From Hydractinia symbiolongicarpus (taxonomy: Eukaryota > Cnidaria > Hydrozoa > Anthoathecata > Hydractiniidae): a DNA stretch of 64,000 bases. This document shows positions 26,401 to 40,490 of the stretch, piece by piece. Positions within the stretch are counted from its first letter, which is position 1, and the number at the start of each line of letters is the position of its first letter. Below the pieces are notes generated by a model, which was not told where the DNA came from, ran no database searches, and saw only the letters and a program-made list of their open reading frames with translations. The DNA lies in assembly GCF_029227915.1 (NCBI RefSeq), contig NC_079880.1, positions 1,862,001 through 1,926,000 on the forward strand. Direction: 5' to 3'. Both the position numbers and the translations under genes were made by a program.

Positions 26401-28750
26401 GCAAACGAAAACCCGCGTTTTTCCGTAAATCCCGGGCTTGGCCCGTATAGTCAAAAGTATACAAAAAAAAGTACCCAGGGAGTAAACTCATTTCCCGAAC
26501 GATTTTTTATATTATTTTTTCACCACTAAAACGCATGAGACTTGTAGTTTTCAAAAATGTTTTCATTTTTGATGAGACGCTGAATAAAAGAAGTTTAATC
26601 GCCGGCAAACAAAAACCCGCGATTTCCCGTAAATCCCGGGCTTGGCCCGTATAGTCAAAAGTATACAAAAAAAGTACCCAGGGAGTAAATCATTTCCCGA
26701 ACGATTTTTTATATTATTTTTTCACCACTAAAACGCATGAGACTTGTAGTTTTCAAAAATGTTTTCATTTTTGATGAGACGCTGAATAAAAGCAGTTTAA
26801 TCACCGGCAAACGAAAACCTGCGATTTCCCTAAATCCCGGACTCGGCCCGTAGAGTCAAAAGTATACAAAGAAAGTACCCAGGGAGTAAACTCATTTCCA
26901 GAACGATTCTTTAAATTATTTTTTCACCACTAAAACGCATAAGACTTGAAGTTTTTAAAAATGTTTTCATTTTTGATGAGACGCTGAATAAAAGAAGTTT
27001 AATCGCCGTCAAACAAAAACCCGCAATTTCCCGTAAATCCCGGGCTTGGCCCGTATAGTCAAAAGTATACAAAGAAAGTACCCAGGGAGTAAACTCATTT
27101 CCCGAACGATTTTTTAAATTATTTTTTCACCACTAAAACGCATGAGACTTGTAGTTTTCAAAATTGTTTTCATTTTTGATGAGACGCTGAATAAAAGAAG
27201 TTTAATCGCCGGCAAACGAAAACCCGCGTTTTTCCGTAAATCCCGGGCTTGGCCCGTATAGTCAAAAGTATACAAAAAAAAAGTACCCAGGGAGTAAACT
27301 CATTTCCCGAACGATTTTTTAAATTATTTTTTCACCATTAAAACGCATGAGACTTGTATTTTTTAAAAATGTTTTCATTTTTGATGAGACGCTGAATAAA
27401 AGAAGTTTAATCGCCGGCAAACAAAAACCCGCGATTTCCCGTAAATCCCGGGCTTGGCCCGTATAGTCAAAAGTATACAAAGAAAGTACCCAGGGAGTAA
27501 ACTCATTTCCCGAACGATTTTTTAAATTATTTTTTCACCACTAAAACGCATGAGACTTGTAGTTTTTAAAAATGTTTTCATTTTTGATGAGACGCTGAAT
27601 AAATGAAGTTTAATCGCTGGCAAACGAAAACCTGCGATTTCCCGTAAATCCTGGACTCGGCCCGTATAGTCAAAAGTATACAAAGAAACTACCCAGGGAG
27701 TAAACTCATTTCCCGAACGATTTTTTTAATTATTTTTTCACCACTAAAACGCATGAGACTTGTAGTTTTCAAAAATGTTTTCATTTTTGATGAGACTCTG
27801 AATAAAAGCAGTTTAATCGCCGGCAAACGAAAACCTGCGATTTCCCAAAATCCCGGACTCGGCCCGTATAGTCAAAAGTATACAAATAAAGTACCCAGGG
27901 AGTAAACTCATTTCCAGAACGATTTTTTAAATTATTTTTTCACCACTAAAAGGCATAAGACTTGCAGTTTAAAAAAATGTTTTTATTTTTGATGAGACGC
28001 TGAATAAAAGAAGTTTAATCGCCGGCAAACAAAAACCCGCAATTTCCCGTAAATCCCGGGCTTGGCCCGTATAGTCAAAAGTATACAAAGAAAGTACCCA
28101 GGGAGTAAACTCATTTCCCGAACGATTTTTTAAATTATTTTTTCACCACTAAAACGCATGAGACTTGTAGTTTTCAAAAATGTTTTCATTTTTGATGAGA
28201 CGCTGAATAAAAGAAGTTTAATCGCCGGCAAACGAAAACCCGCGTTTTTCCGTAAATCCCGGGCTTGGCCCGTATAGTCATAAGTATAAAAAAAAAAAAG
28301 TACCCAGGGAGTAAACTCATTTCCCGAACGATTTTTTAAATTATTTTTTCACCACTAAAACGCATGAGACTTGTATTTTTTAAAAATGTTTTCATTTTTG
28401 ATGCGACGCTGAATAAAAGAAGTTTAATCGCCGGCAAACAAAAATCCGCGATTTCCCGTAAATCCCGGGCTTGGCCCGTATAGTCAAAAGTATACAAAGA
28501 AAGTACCCAGGGAGTAAACTCATTTCCCGAACGATTTTTTAAATTATTTTTTCACCACTAAAACGCATGAGACTTGTAGTTTTCAAAAATGTTTTCATTT
28601 TTGATGAGAGGCTGAATAAAAGAAGTTTGATCGCCGGCAAACGAAAACCCGCGTTTTTCCGTAAATCCCGGGCTTGGCCCGTATAGTCAAAAGTATACAA
28701 AAAAAAAGTACCCAGGGAGTAATCTCATTTATCGAACGATTTTTTAAATT
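20500..28750 (-). repeat. A-run subfamily, mostly alternating as a dimer
   Basis: Monomers with gtatac followed by a long A run and then gtaccc occur near 20560, 21170, 21578, 21990, 22796, 23405, 23812, 24017, 24424, 25041, 25447, 25853, 27280, 28290 and 28690. The run varies from about 7 to 12 A. Neighbouring A-run monomers are commonly about 406 bp apart, with a normal caaagaaagtaccc monomer between them, so the local unit is a dimer. The A run is linked to cgcgtttttccg, where other monomers have cgcgatttcccg. I infer one ancestral variant that spread by dimer amplification. Confidence 0.8.
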
Positions 28751-31700
28751 ATTTTTTCACCACTAAAACGCATGAGACTTGTAGTTTTTAAAAATGTTTT
28801 CATTTTTGATGAGACGCTGAATAAATGAAGTTTAATCGCCGGCAAACGAAAACCTGCGATTTCCCGTAAATCCTGGACTCGGCCCGTATAGTCAAAAGAA
28901 TACAAAGAAACTACCCAGGTAGTAAACTCATTTCCCGAACGATTTTTTTAATTATTTTTTCACCACTAAAACGCATGAGACTTGTAGTTTTCAAAAATGT
29001 TTTCATTTTTGATGAGACGCTGAATAAAAGCAGTTTAATCGCCGGCAAACGAAAACCTGCGATTTCCCGTAAATCCCGGGCTTGGCACGTATAGTCGAAT
29101 GTATACAAAGAAAGTACCCTGTGAGTAAACTCATTTCCAGAACGATTTTTTAAATTATTTTTTCACCACTAAAACGCATAAGACTTGTAGTTTTTAAAAA
29201 TGTTTTCATTTTTGATGAGACGCTGAATAAAAGAAGTTTAATCGCCGGCAAATGAAAACCAGCGATTTACCGTAAATCCCGGCTTGGTCCCTATAGTCAA
29301 AAGTATACAAAGAAAGTACCCAGGGAGTAAACTCATTTCCCGAACGATTTTTTAAATTATTTTTTCACCACTAAAACGCCTGAGACTTGTAGTTTTCAAA
29401 AATGTTTTCATTTTTGATGAGACGCTGGATAAAAGCAGTTTAATCGCCGGCAAACGAAAACCCGTGATTTCCCGTAAATCCCGGGCTTGGCCCGTATAGT
29501 CAAAAGTATACAAAAAAAAGTACCCAGGGAGTAAACTCATTTCCCGAACGATTTTTTATATTATTTTTTCACCACTAAAACGCATGAGACTTGTAGTTTT
29601 CAAAAATGTTTTCATTTTTGATGAGACGCTGAATAAAAGCAGTTTAATCGCCGGCAAACGAAAACCTGCGATTTCCCTAAATCCCGGACTCGGCCCGTAT
29701 AGTCAAAAGTATACAAAGAAAGTACCCAGGGAGTAAACTCATTTCCAGAACGATTTTTTAAATTATTTTTTCACCACTAAAACGCATAAGACTTGAAGTT
29801 TTTAAAAATGTTTTCATTTTTGATGAGACGCTGAATAAAAGAAGTTTAATCGCCGGCAAACAAAAACCCGCAATTTCCCGTAAATCCCGGGCTTGGCCCG
29901 TATAGTCAAAAGTATACAAAGAAAGTACCCAGGGAGTAAACTCATTTCCCGAACGATTTTTTAAATTATTTTTTCACCACTAAAACGCAGGAGACTTGTA
30001 GTTTTCAAAAATGTTTTCATTTTTGATGAGACGCTGAATAAAAGAAGTTTAATCGCCGGCAAACGAAAACCCGCGTTTTTCCGTAAATCCCGGGCTTGGC
30101 CCGTATAGTCAAAAGTATACAAAAAAAAAGTACCCAGGGAGTAAACTCATTTCCCGAACGATTTTTTAAATTATTTTTTCACCACTAAAACGCATGAGAC
30201 TTGTAGTTTTCAAAAATGTTTTCATTTTTGATGAGACGCTGAATAAAAGAAGTTTAATCGCCGGCAAACGAAAACCCGCGTTTTTCCGTAAATCCCGGGC
30301 TTGGCCCGTATAGTCAAAAGTATACAAAAAAAAAGTACCCAGGGAGTAAACTCATTTCCCGAACGATTTTTTAAATTATTTTTTCACCATTAAAACGCAT
30401 GAGACTTGTATTTTTTAAAAATGTTTTCATTTTTGATGAGACGCTGAATAAAAGAAGTTTAATCGCCGGCAATCAAAAACCCGCGATTTCCCGTAAATCC
30501 CGGGCTTGGCCCGTATAGTCAAAAGTATACAAAGAAAGTACCCAGGGAGTAAACTCATTTCCCCAAACGATTTTTTAAATTATTTTTTCACCACTAAAAC
30601 GCATGAGACTTGTAGTTTTTAAAAATGTTTTCATTTTTGATGAGACGCTGAATAAATGAAGTTTAATCGCCGGCAAACGAAAACCTGCGATTTCCCGTAA
30701 ATCCTGGACTCGGCCCGTATAGTCAAAAGAATACAAAGAAACTACGCAGGTAGTAAACTCATTTCCCGAACGATTTTTTTAATTATTTTTTCACCACTAA
30801 AACGCATGAGACTTGTAGTTTTCAAAAATGTTTTCATTTTTGATGAGACGCTGAATAAAGGCAGTTTAATCGCCGGCGAACGAAAACCTGCGATTTCCCG
30901 TAAATCCCGGGCTTGGCACGTATAGTCGAATGTATACAAAGAAAGTACCCTGTGAGTAAACTCATTTCCAGAACGATTTTTTAAATTATTTTTTCACCAC
31001 TAAAACGCATAAGACTTGTAGTTTTTAAAAATGTTTTCATTTTTGATGAGACGCTGAATAAAAGAAGTTTAATCGCCGGCAAATGAAAACCCGCGATTTC
31101 CCGTCAATCCCGGCTTGGTCCGTATAGTCAAAAGTATACAAAGAAAGTACCCAAGGAGTAAACTCATTTCCCGAACGATTTTTTAAATTATTTTTTCACC
31201 ACTAAAACGCATGAGACTTGTAGTTTTCAAAAATGTTTTCATTTTTGATGAGACGCTGAATAAAAGAAGTTTAATCGCCGGCAAACGAAAACCCGCGTTT
31301 TTCCGTAAATCCCGGGCTTGGCCGTATAGTCAAAAGTATACAAAAAAAGTACCCAGGGAGTAAACTCATTTCCCGAACGATTTTTTATATTATTTTTTCA
31401 CCACTAAAACGCATGAGACTTGTAGTTTTCAAAAATGTTTTCATTTGTGATGAGACGCTGAATAAAAGCAGTTTAATCGCCGGCAAACGAAAACCTGCGA
31501 TTTCCCTAAATCCCGGACTCGGCCCGTATAGTCAAAAGTATACAAAGAAAGTACCCAGGGAGTAAACTCATTTCCAGAACGATTTTTTAAATTATTTTTT
31601 CACCACTAAAACGCATAAGACTTGAAGTTTTTAAAAATGTTTTCATTTTTGATGAGACGCTGAATAAAAGCAGTTTAATCGCCGGCAAACGAAAACCCGT

Positions 31701-34700
31701 GATTTCCCGTAAATCCCGGGCTTGGCACGTAAAGTCGAATGTAAACAAAGAAAGTACCCTGTGAGTAAACTAATTTCCAGAACGATTTTTTAAATTATTT
31801 TTTCACCACTAAAACGCATAAGATTTGTAGTTTTTAAAAATGTTTTCATTTTTGATGAGACGCTGAATAAAAGAAGTTTAATCGCCGGCAAACGAAAACC
31901 CGCGATTTCCCGTAAATCCCGGCTTGGTCCGTATAGTCAAAAGTATACAAAGAAAGTACCCAGGGAGTAAACTCATTTCCCGAACGATTTTTTAAATTAT
32001 TTTTTCACCACTAAAACGCATGAGACTTGTAGTTTTCAAAAATGTTTTCATTTTTGATGAGACGCTGAATAAAAGAAGTTTAATCGCCGGCAAACGAAAA
32101 CCTGCGATTTCCCAAAATCCCGGACTCGGCCCGTATAGTCAAAAGTATACAAAGAAAGTACCCAGGGAGTAAACTCATTTCCAGAACGATTTTTTAAATT
32201 ATTTTTTCACCACTAAAAGGCATAAGACTTGCAGTTTAAAAAAATGTTTTTATTTTTGATGAGACGCTGAATAAAAGAAGTTTAATCGCCGGCAAACAAA
32301 AACCCGCAATTTCCCGTAAATCCCGGGCTTGGCCCGTATAGTCAAAAGTATACAAAGAAAGTACCCAGGGAGTAAACTCATTTCCCGAACGATTTTTTAA
32401 ATTATTTTTTCACCACTAAAACGCATGACACTTGTAGTTTTCAAAAATGTTTTCATTTTTGATGAGACGCTGAATAAAAGAAGTTTAATCGCCGGCAAAC
32501 GAAAACCCGCGTTTTTCCGTAAATCCCGGGCTTGGCCCGTATAGTCAAAAGTATACAAAAAAAAAGTACCCAGGGAGTAAACTCATTTCCCGAACGATTT
32601 TTTAAATTATTTTTTCACCACTAAAACGCATGAGACTTGTATTTTTTAAAAATGTTTTCATTTTTGATGAGACGCTGAATAAAAGAAGTTTAATCGCCGG
32701 CAAACAAAAACCCGCGATTTCCCGTAAATCCCGGGCTTGGCCCGTATAGTCAAAAGTATACAAAGAAAGTACCCAGGGAGTAAACTCATTTCCCGAACGA
32801 TTTTTTAAATTATTTTTTCACCACTAAAACGCATGAGACTTGTAGTTTTCAAAAATGTTTTCATTTTTGATGAGACGCTGAATAAAAGAAGTTTGATCGC
32901 CGGCAAACGAAAACCCGCGTTTTCCCGTAAATCCCGGGCTTGGCCCGTATAGTCAAAAGTATACAAAAAAAAAGTACCCAGGGAGTAATCTCATTTCCCG
33001 AACGATTTTTTAAATTATTTTTTCACCACTAAAACGCATGAGACTTGTAGTTTTTAAAAATGTTTTCATTTTTGATGAGACGCTGAATAAATGAAGTTTA
33101 ATCGCCGGCAAACGAAAACCTGCGATTTCCCGTAAATCCTGGACTCGGCCCGTATAGTCAAAAGAATACAAAGAAACTACCCAGGTAGTAAACTCATTTC
33201 CCGAACGATTTTTTTAATTATTTTTTCACCACTAAAACGCATGAGACTTGTAGTTTTCAAAAATGTTTTCATTTTTGATGAGACGCTGAATAAAAGCAGT
33301 TTAATCGCCGGCAAACGAAAACCTGCGATTTCCCGTAAATCTCGGGCTTGGCACGTATAGTCGAATGTATACAAAGAAAGTACCCTGTGAGTAAACTCAT
33401 TTCCAGAACGATTTTTTAAATTATTTTTTCACCACTAAAACGCATAAGACTTGTAGTTTTTAAAAATGTTTTCATTTTTGATGAGACGCTGAATAAAAGA
33501 AGTTTAATCGCCGGCAAATGAAAACCCGCGATTTCCCGTAAATCCCGGCTTGGTCCGTATAGTCAAAAGTATACAAAGAAAGTACCCAGGGAGTAAACTC
33601 ATTTCCCGAACGATTTTTTAAATTATTTTTTCACCACTAAAACGCCTGAGACTTGTAGTTGTCAAAAATGTTTTCATTTTTGATGAGACGCTGGATAAAA
33701 GCAGTTTAATCGCCGGCAAACGAAAACCCGTGATTTCCCGTAAATCCCGGGCTTGGCACGTATAGTCGAATGTATACAAAGAAAGTACCCAGGGAGTAAA
33801 CTCATTTCCCGAACGATTTTTTTAATTATTTTTTCACCACTAAAACGCATGAGACTTGTAGTTTTCAAAAATGTTTTCATTTTTGATGAGACTCTGAATA
33901 AAAGCAGTTTAATCGCCGGCAAACGAAAACCTGCGATTTCCCAAAATCCCGGACTCGGCCCGTATAGTCAAAAGTATACAAATAAAGTACCCAGGGAGTA
34001 AACTCATTTCCAGAACGATTTTTTAAATTAATTTTTCACCACTAAAAGGCATAAGACTTGCAGTTTAAAAAAATGTTTTTATTTTTGATGAGACGCTGAA
34101 TAAAAGAAGTTTAATCGCCGGCAAACAAAAACCCGCAATTTCCCGTAAATCCCGGGCTTGGCCCGTATAGTCAAAAGTATACAAAGAAAGTACCCAGGGA
34201 GTAAACTCATTTCCCGAACGATTTTTTAAATTATTTTTTCACCACTAAAACGCATGAGACTTGTAGTTTTCAAAAATGTTTTCATTTTTGATGAGACGCT
34301 GAATAAAAGAAGTTTAATCGCCGGCAAACGAAAACCCGCGTTTTTCCGTAAATCCCGGGCTTGGCCCGTATAGTCATAAGTATACAAAAAAAAAGTACCC
34401 AGGGAGTAAACTCATTTCCCGAACGATTTTTTAAATTATTTTTTCACCACTAAAACGCATGAGACTTGTATTTTTTAAAAATGTTTTCATTTTTGATGAG
34501 ACGCTGAATAAAAGAAGTTTAATCGCCGGCAAACAAAAATCCGCGATTTCCCGTAAATCCCGGGCTTGGCCCGTATAGTCAAAAGTATACAAAGAAAGTA
34601 CCCAGGGAGTAAACTCATTTCCCGAACGATTTTTTAAATTATTTTTTCACCACTAAAACGCATGAGACTTGTAGTTTTCAAAAATGTTTTCATTTTTGAT

Positions 34701-37700
34701 GAGACGCTGAATAAAAGAAGTTTGATCGCCGGCAAACGAAAACCCGCGTTTTTCCGTAAATCCCGGGCTTGGCCCGTATAGTCAAAAGTATACAAAAAAA
34801 AAGTACCCAGGGAGTAATCTCATTTCCCGAACGATTTTTTAAATTATTTTTTCACCACTAAAACGCATGAGACTTGTAGTTTTTAAAAATGTTTTCATTT
34901 TTGATGAGACGCTGAATAAATGAAGTTTAATCGCCGGCAAACGAAAACCTGCGATTTCCCGTAAATCCTGGACTCGGCCCGTATAGTCAAAAGAATACAA
35001 AGAAACTACCCAGGTAGTAAACTCATTTCCCGAACGATTTTTTTAATTATTTTTTCACCACTAAAACGCATGAGACTTGTAGTTTTCAAAAATGTTTTCA
35101 TTTTTGATGAGACGCTGAATAAAAGCAGTTTAATCGCCGGCAAACGAAAACCTGCGATTTCCCGTAAATCCCGGGCTTGGCACGTATAGTCGAATGTATA
35201 CAAAGAAAGTACCCTGTGAGTAAACTCATTTCCAGAACGATTTTTTAAATTATTTTTTCACCACTAAAACGCATAAGACTTGTAGTTTTTAAAAATGTTT
35301 TCATTTTTGATGAGACGCTGAATAAAAAAAGTTTAATCGCCGGCAAATGAAAACCCGCGATTTACCGTAAATCCCGGCTTGGTCCCTATAGTCAAAAGTA
35401 TACAAAGAAAGTACCCAGGGAGTAAACTCATTTCCCGAACGATTTTTTAAATTATTTTTTCACCACTAAAACGCCTGAGACTTGTAGTTTTCAAAAATGT
35501 TTTCATTTTTGATGAGACGCTGGATAAAAGCAGTTTAATCGCCGGCAAACGAAAACCCGTGATTTCCCGTAAATCCCGGGCTTGGCACGTATAGTCGAAT
35601 GTATACAAAGAAAGTACGCTGTGAGTAAACTAATTTCCAGAACGCTTTTTTAAATTATTTTTTCACCACTAAAACGCATAAGATTTGTAGTTTTTAAAAA
35701 TGTTTTCATTTTTGATGAGACGCTGAATAAAAGAAGTTTAATCGCCGGCAAACGAAAACCCGCGTTTTTCCGTAAATCCCGGGCTTGGCCCGTATAGTCA
35801 AAAGTATACAAAAAAAAGTACCCAGGGAGTAAACTCATTTCCCGAACGATTTTTTATATTATTTTTTCACCACTAAAACGCATGAGACTTGTAGTTTTCA
35901 AAAATGTTTTCATTTTTGATGAGACGCTGAATAAAAGCAGTTTAATCGCCGGCAAACGAAAACCTGCGATTTCCCTAAATCCCGGACTCGGACCGTATAG
36001 TCAAAAGTATACAAAGAAAGTACCCAGGGAGTAAACTCATTTCCAGAACGATTTTTTAAATTATTTTTTCACCACTAAAACGCATAAGACTTGAAGTTTT
36101 TAAAAATGTTTTCATTTTTGATGAGACGCTGAATAAAAGAAGTTTAATCGCCGGCAAACAAAAACCCGCAATTTCCCGTAAATCCCGGGCTTGGCCCGTA
36201 TAGTCAAAAGTATACAAAGAAAGTACCCAGGGAGTAAACTCATTTCCCGAACGATTTTTTGAATTATTTTTTCACCACTAAAACGCATGAGACTTGTAGT
36301 TTTCAAAAATGTTTTCATTTTTGATGAGACGCTGAATAAAAGAAGTTTAATCGCCGGCAAACGAAAACCCGCGTTTTTCCGTAAATCCCGGGCTTGGCCC
36401 GTATAGTCAAAAGTATACAAAAAAAAAGTACCCAGGGAGTAAACTCATTTCCCGAACGATTTTTTAAATTATTTTTTCACCATTAAAACGCATGAGACTT
36501 GTATTTTTTAAAAATGTTTTCATTTTTGATGAGACGCTGAATAAAAGAAGTTTAATCGCCGGCAATCAAAAACCCGCGATTTCCCGTAAATCCCGGGCTT
36601 GGCCCGTATAGTCAAAAGTATACAAAGAAAGTACCCAGGGAGTAAACTCATTTCCCGAACGATTTTTTAAATTATTTTTTCACCACTAAAACGCATGAGA
36701 CTTGTAGTTTTTAAAAATGTTTTCATTTTTGATGAGACGCTGAATAAATGAAGTTTAATCGCCGGCAAACGAAAACCTGCGATTTCCCGTAAATCCTGGA
36801 CTCGGTCCGTATAGTCAAAAGAATACAAAGAAACTACGCAGGTAGTAAACTCATTTCCCGAACGATTTTTTTAATTATTTTTTCACCACTAAAACGCATG
36901 AGACTTGTAGTTTTCAAAAATGTTTTCATTTTTGATGAGACGCTGAATAAAGGCAGTTTAATCGCCGGCGAACGAAAACCTGCGATTTCCCGTAAATCCC
37001 GGGCTTGGCACGTATAGTCGAATGTATACGAAGAAAGTACCCTGTGAGTAAACTCATTTCCAGAACGATTTTTTAAATTATTTTTTCACCACTAAAACGC
37101 ATAAGACTTGTAGTTTTTAAAAATGTTTTCATTTTTGATGAGACGCTGAATAAAAGAAGTTTAATCGCCGGCAAATGAAAACCCGCGATTTCCCGTAAAT
37201 CCCGGCTTGGTCCGTATAGTCAAAAGTATACAAAGAAAGTACCCAGGGAGTAAACTCATTTCCCGAACGATTTTTTAAATTATTTTTTCACCACTAAAAC
37301 GCCTGAGACTTGTAGTATTCAAAAATGTTTTCATTTTTGATGAGACGCAGAATTAAAGCAGTTTAATCGCCGGCAAACGAAAACCCGTGATTTCCCGTAA
37401 ATACCGGGCTTGGCACGTATAGTCGAATGTATACAAAGAAAGTACCCTGTGAGTAAACTAATTTCCAGAACGATTTTTTAAATTATTTTTTCACCACTAA
37501 AACGCATAAGATTTGTAGTTTTTAAAAATGTTTTCATTTTTGATGAGACGCTGAATAAAAGAAGTTTAATCGCCGGCAAACGAAAACCCGCGATTTCCCG
37601 TAAATCCCGTCTTGGTCCGTATAGTCAAAAGTATACAAAGAAAGTACCCAGGGAGTAAACTCATTTCCCGAACGATTTTTTAAATTATTTTTTCACCACT

Positions 37701-40490
37701 AAAACGCCTGAGACTTGTAGTTTTCAAAAATGTTTTCATTTTTGATGAGACGCAGAATAAAAGCAGTTTAATCGCCGGCAAACGAAAACCCGTGATTTCC
37801 CGTAAATCCCGGGCTTGGCACGTATAGTCGAATGTATACAAAGAAAGTACCCTGTGAGTAAACTAATTTCCAGAACGATTTTTTAAATTATTTTTTCACC
37901 ACTAAAACGCATAAGATTTGTAGTTTTTAAAAATGTTTTTATTTTTGATGAGACGCTGAATAAAAGAAGATTAATCGCCGGCAAACGAAAACCCGCGATT
38001 TCCCTTAAATCCCGGCTTGGTCCGTATAGTCAAAAGTATACAAAGAAAGTACCCAAGGAGTAAACTCATTTCCCGAACGATTTTTTAAATTATTTTTTCA
38101 CCACTAAAACGCATGAGACTTGTAGTTTTCAAAAATGTTTTCATTTTTGATGAGACGCTGAATAAAAGAAGTTTAATCGCCGGCAAACGAAAACCCGCGT
38201 TTTTCCGTAAATCCCGGGCTTGGCCGTATAGTCAAAAGTATACAAAAAAAAGTACCCAGGGAGTAAACTCATTTCCCGAACGATTTTTTATATTATTTTT
38301 TCACCACTAAAACGCATGAGACTTGTAGTTTTCAAAAATGTTTTCATTTTTGATGAGACGCTGAATAAAAGCAGTTTAATCGCCGGCAAACGAAAACCTG
38401 CGATTTCCCTAAATCCCGGACTCGGCCCGTATAGTCAAAAGTATACAAAGAAAGTACCCAGGGAGTAAACTCATTTCCAGAACGATTTTTTAAATTATTT
38501 TTTCACCACTAAAACGCATAAGACTTGAAGTTTTTAAAAATGTTTTCATTTTTGATGAGACGCTGAATAAAAGAAGTTTAATCGCCGGCAAACAAAAACC
38601 CGCGATTTCCCGTAAATCCCGGGCTTGGCCCGTATAGTCAAAAGTATACAAAGAAAGTACCCAGGGAGTAAACTCATTTCCCGAACAATTTTTTAAATTA
38701 TTTTTTCACCACTAAAACGCATGAGACTTGTAGTTTTCAAAAATGTTTTCATTTTTGATGAGACGCTGAATAAAAGCAGTTTAATCGCCGGCAAACGAAA
38801 ACCCGTGATTTCCCGTAAATCCCGGGCTTGGCACGTAAAGTCGAATGTAAACAAAGAAAGTACCCTGTGAGTAAACTAATTTCCAGAACGATTTTTTAAA
38901 TTATTTTTTCACCACTAAAACGCATAAGATTTGTAGTTTTTAAAAATGTTTTCATTTTTGATGAGACGCTGAATAAAAGAAGTTTAATCGCCGGCAAACG
39001 AAAACCCGCGATTTCCCGTAAATCCCGGCTTGGTCCGTATAGTCAAAAGTATACAAAGAAAGTACCCAGGGAGTAAACTCATTTCCCGAACGATTTTTTA
39101 AATTATTTTTTCACCACTAAAACGCATGAGACTTGTAGTTTTCAAAAATGTTTTCATTTTTGATGAGACGCTGAATAAAAGAAGTTTAATCGCCGGCAAA
39201 CGAAAACCTGCGATTTCCCAAAATCCCGGACTCGGCCCGTATAGTCAAAAGTATACAAAGAAAGTACCCAGGGAGTAAACTCATTTCCAGAACGATTTTT
39301 TAAATTATTTTTTCACCACTAAAAGGCATAAGACTTGCAGTTTAAAAAAATGTTTTTATTTTTGATGAGACGCTGAATAAAAGAAGTTTAATCGCCGGCA
39401 AACAAAAACCCGCAATTTCCCGTAAATCCCGGGCTTGGCCCGTATAGTCAAAAGTATACAAAGAAAGTACCCAGGGAGTAAACTCATTTCCCGAACGATT
39501 TTTTAAATTATTTTTTCACCACTAAAACGCATGAGACTTGTAGTTTTCAAAAATGTTTTCATTTTTGATGAGACGCTGAATAAAAGAAGTTTAATCGCCG
39601 GCAAACGAAAACCCGCGTTTTTCCGTAAATCCCGGGCTTGGCCCGTATAGTCAAAAGTATACAAAAAAAAAGTACCCAGGGAGTAAACTCATTTCCCGAA
39701 CGATTTTTTAAATTATTTTTTCACCACTAAAACGCATGAGACTTGTATTTTTTAAAAATGTTTTCATTTTTGATGAGACGCTGAATAAAAGAAGTTTAAT
39801 CGCCGGCAAACAAAAACCCGCGATTTCCCGTAAATCCCGGGCTTGGCCCGTATAGTCAAAAGTATACAAAGAAAGTACCCAGGGAGTAAACTCATTTCCC
39901 GAACGATTTTTTAAATTATTTTTTCACTACTAAAACGCATGAGACTTGTAGTTTTCAAAAATGTTTTCATTTTTGATGAGACGCTGAATAAAAGAAGTTT
40001 GATCGCCGGCAAACGAAAACCCGCGTTTTTCCGTAAATCCCGGGCTTGGCCCGTATAGTCAAAAGTATACAAAAAAAAAGTACCCAGGGAGTAATCTCAT
40101 TTCCCGAACGATTTTTTAAATTATTTTTTCACCACTAAAACGCATGAGACTTGTAGTTTTTAAAAATGTTTTCATTTTTGATGAGACGCTGAATAAATGA
40201 AGTTTAATCGCCGGCAAACGAAAACCTGCGATTTCCCGTAAATCCTGGACTCGGCCCGTATAGTCAAAAGAATACAAAGAAACTACCCAGGTAGTAAACT
40301 CATTTCCCGAACGATTTTTTTAATTATTTTTTCACCACTAAAACGCATGAGACTTGTAGTTTTCAAAAATGTTTTCATTTTTGATGAGACGCTGAATAAA
40401 AGCAGTTTAATCGCCGGCAAACGAAAACCTGCGATTTCCCGTAAATCTCGGGCTTGGCACGTATAGTCGAATGTATACAAAGAAAGTACC
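27950..40490 (-). repeat. Large duplicated blocks with 21-, 9- and 26-monomer offsets
   Basis: The rare variant aggcataagacttgcag occurs at 27951, 32218, 34047 and 39324. A second marker (gaaactacccaggtagtaaa, at about 28911, 33177, 35006 and 40283) follows each by 959-960 bp, so one block of at least 1 kb is present four times at offsets 4267, 1829 and 5277 bp. The offset from 32218 to 39324 is 7106 bp (35 monomers). It also holds for ctcgggcttggcac (33341 and 40447) and for cacgtaaagtcgaatg (31731 and 38837 at the shared aaag). Confidence 0.85.
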
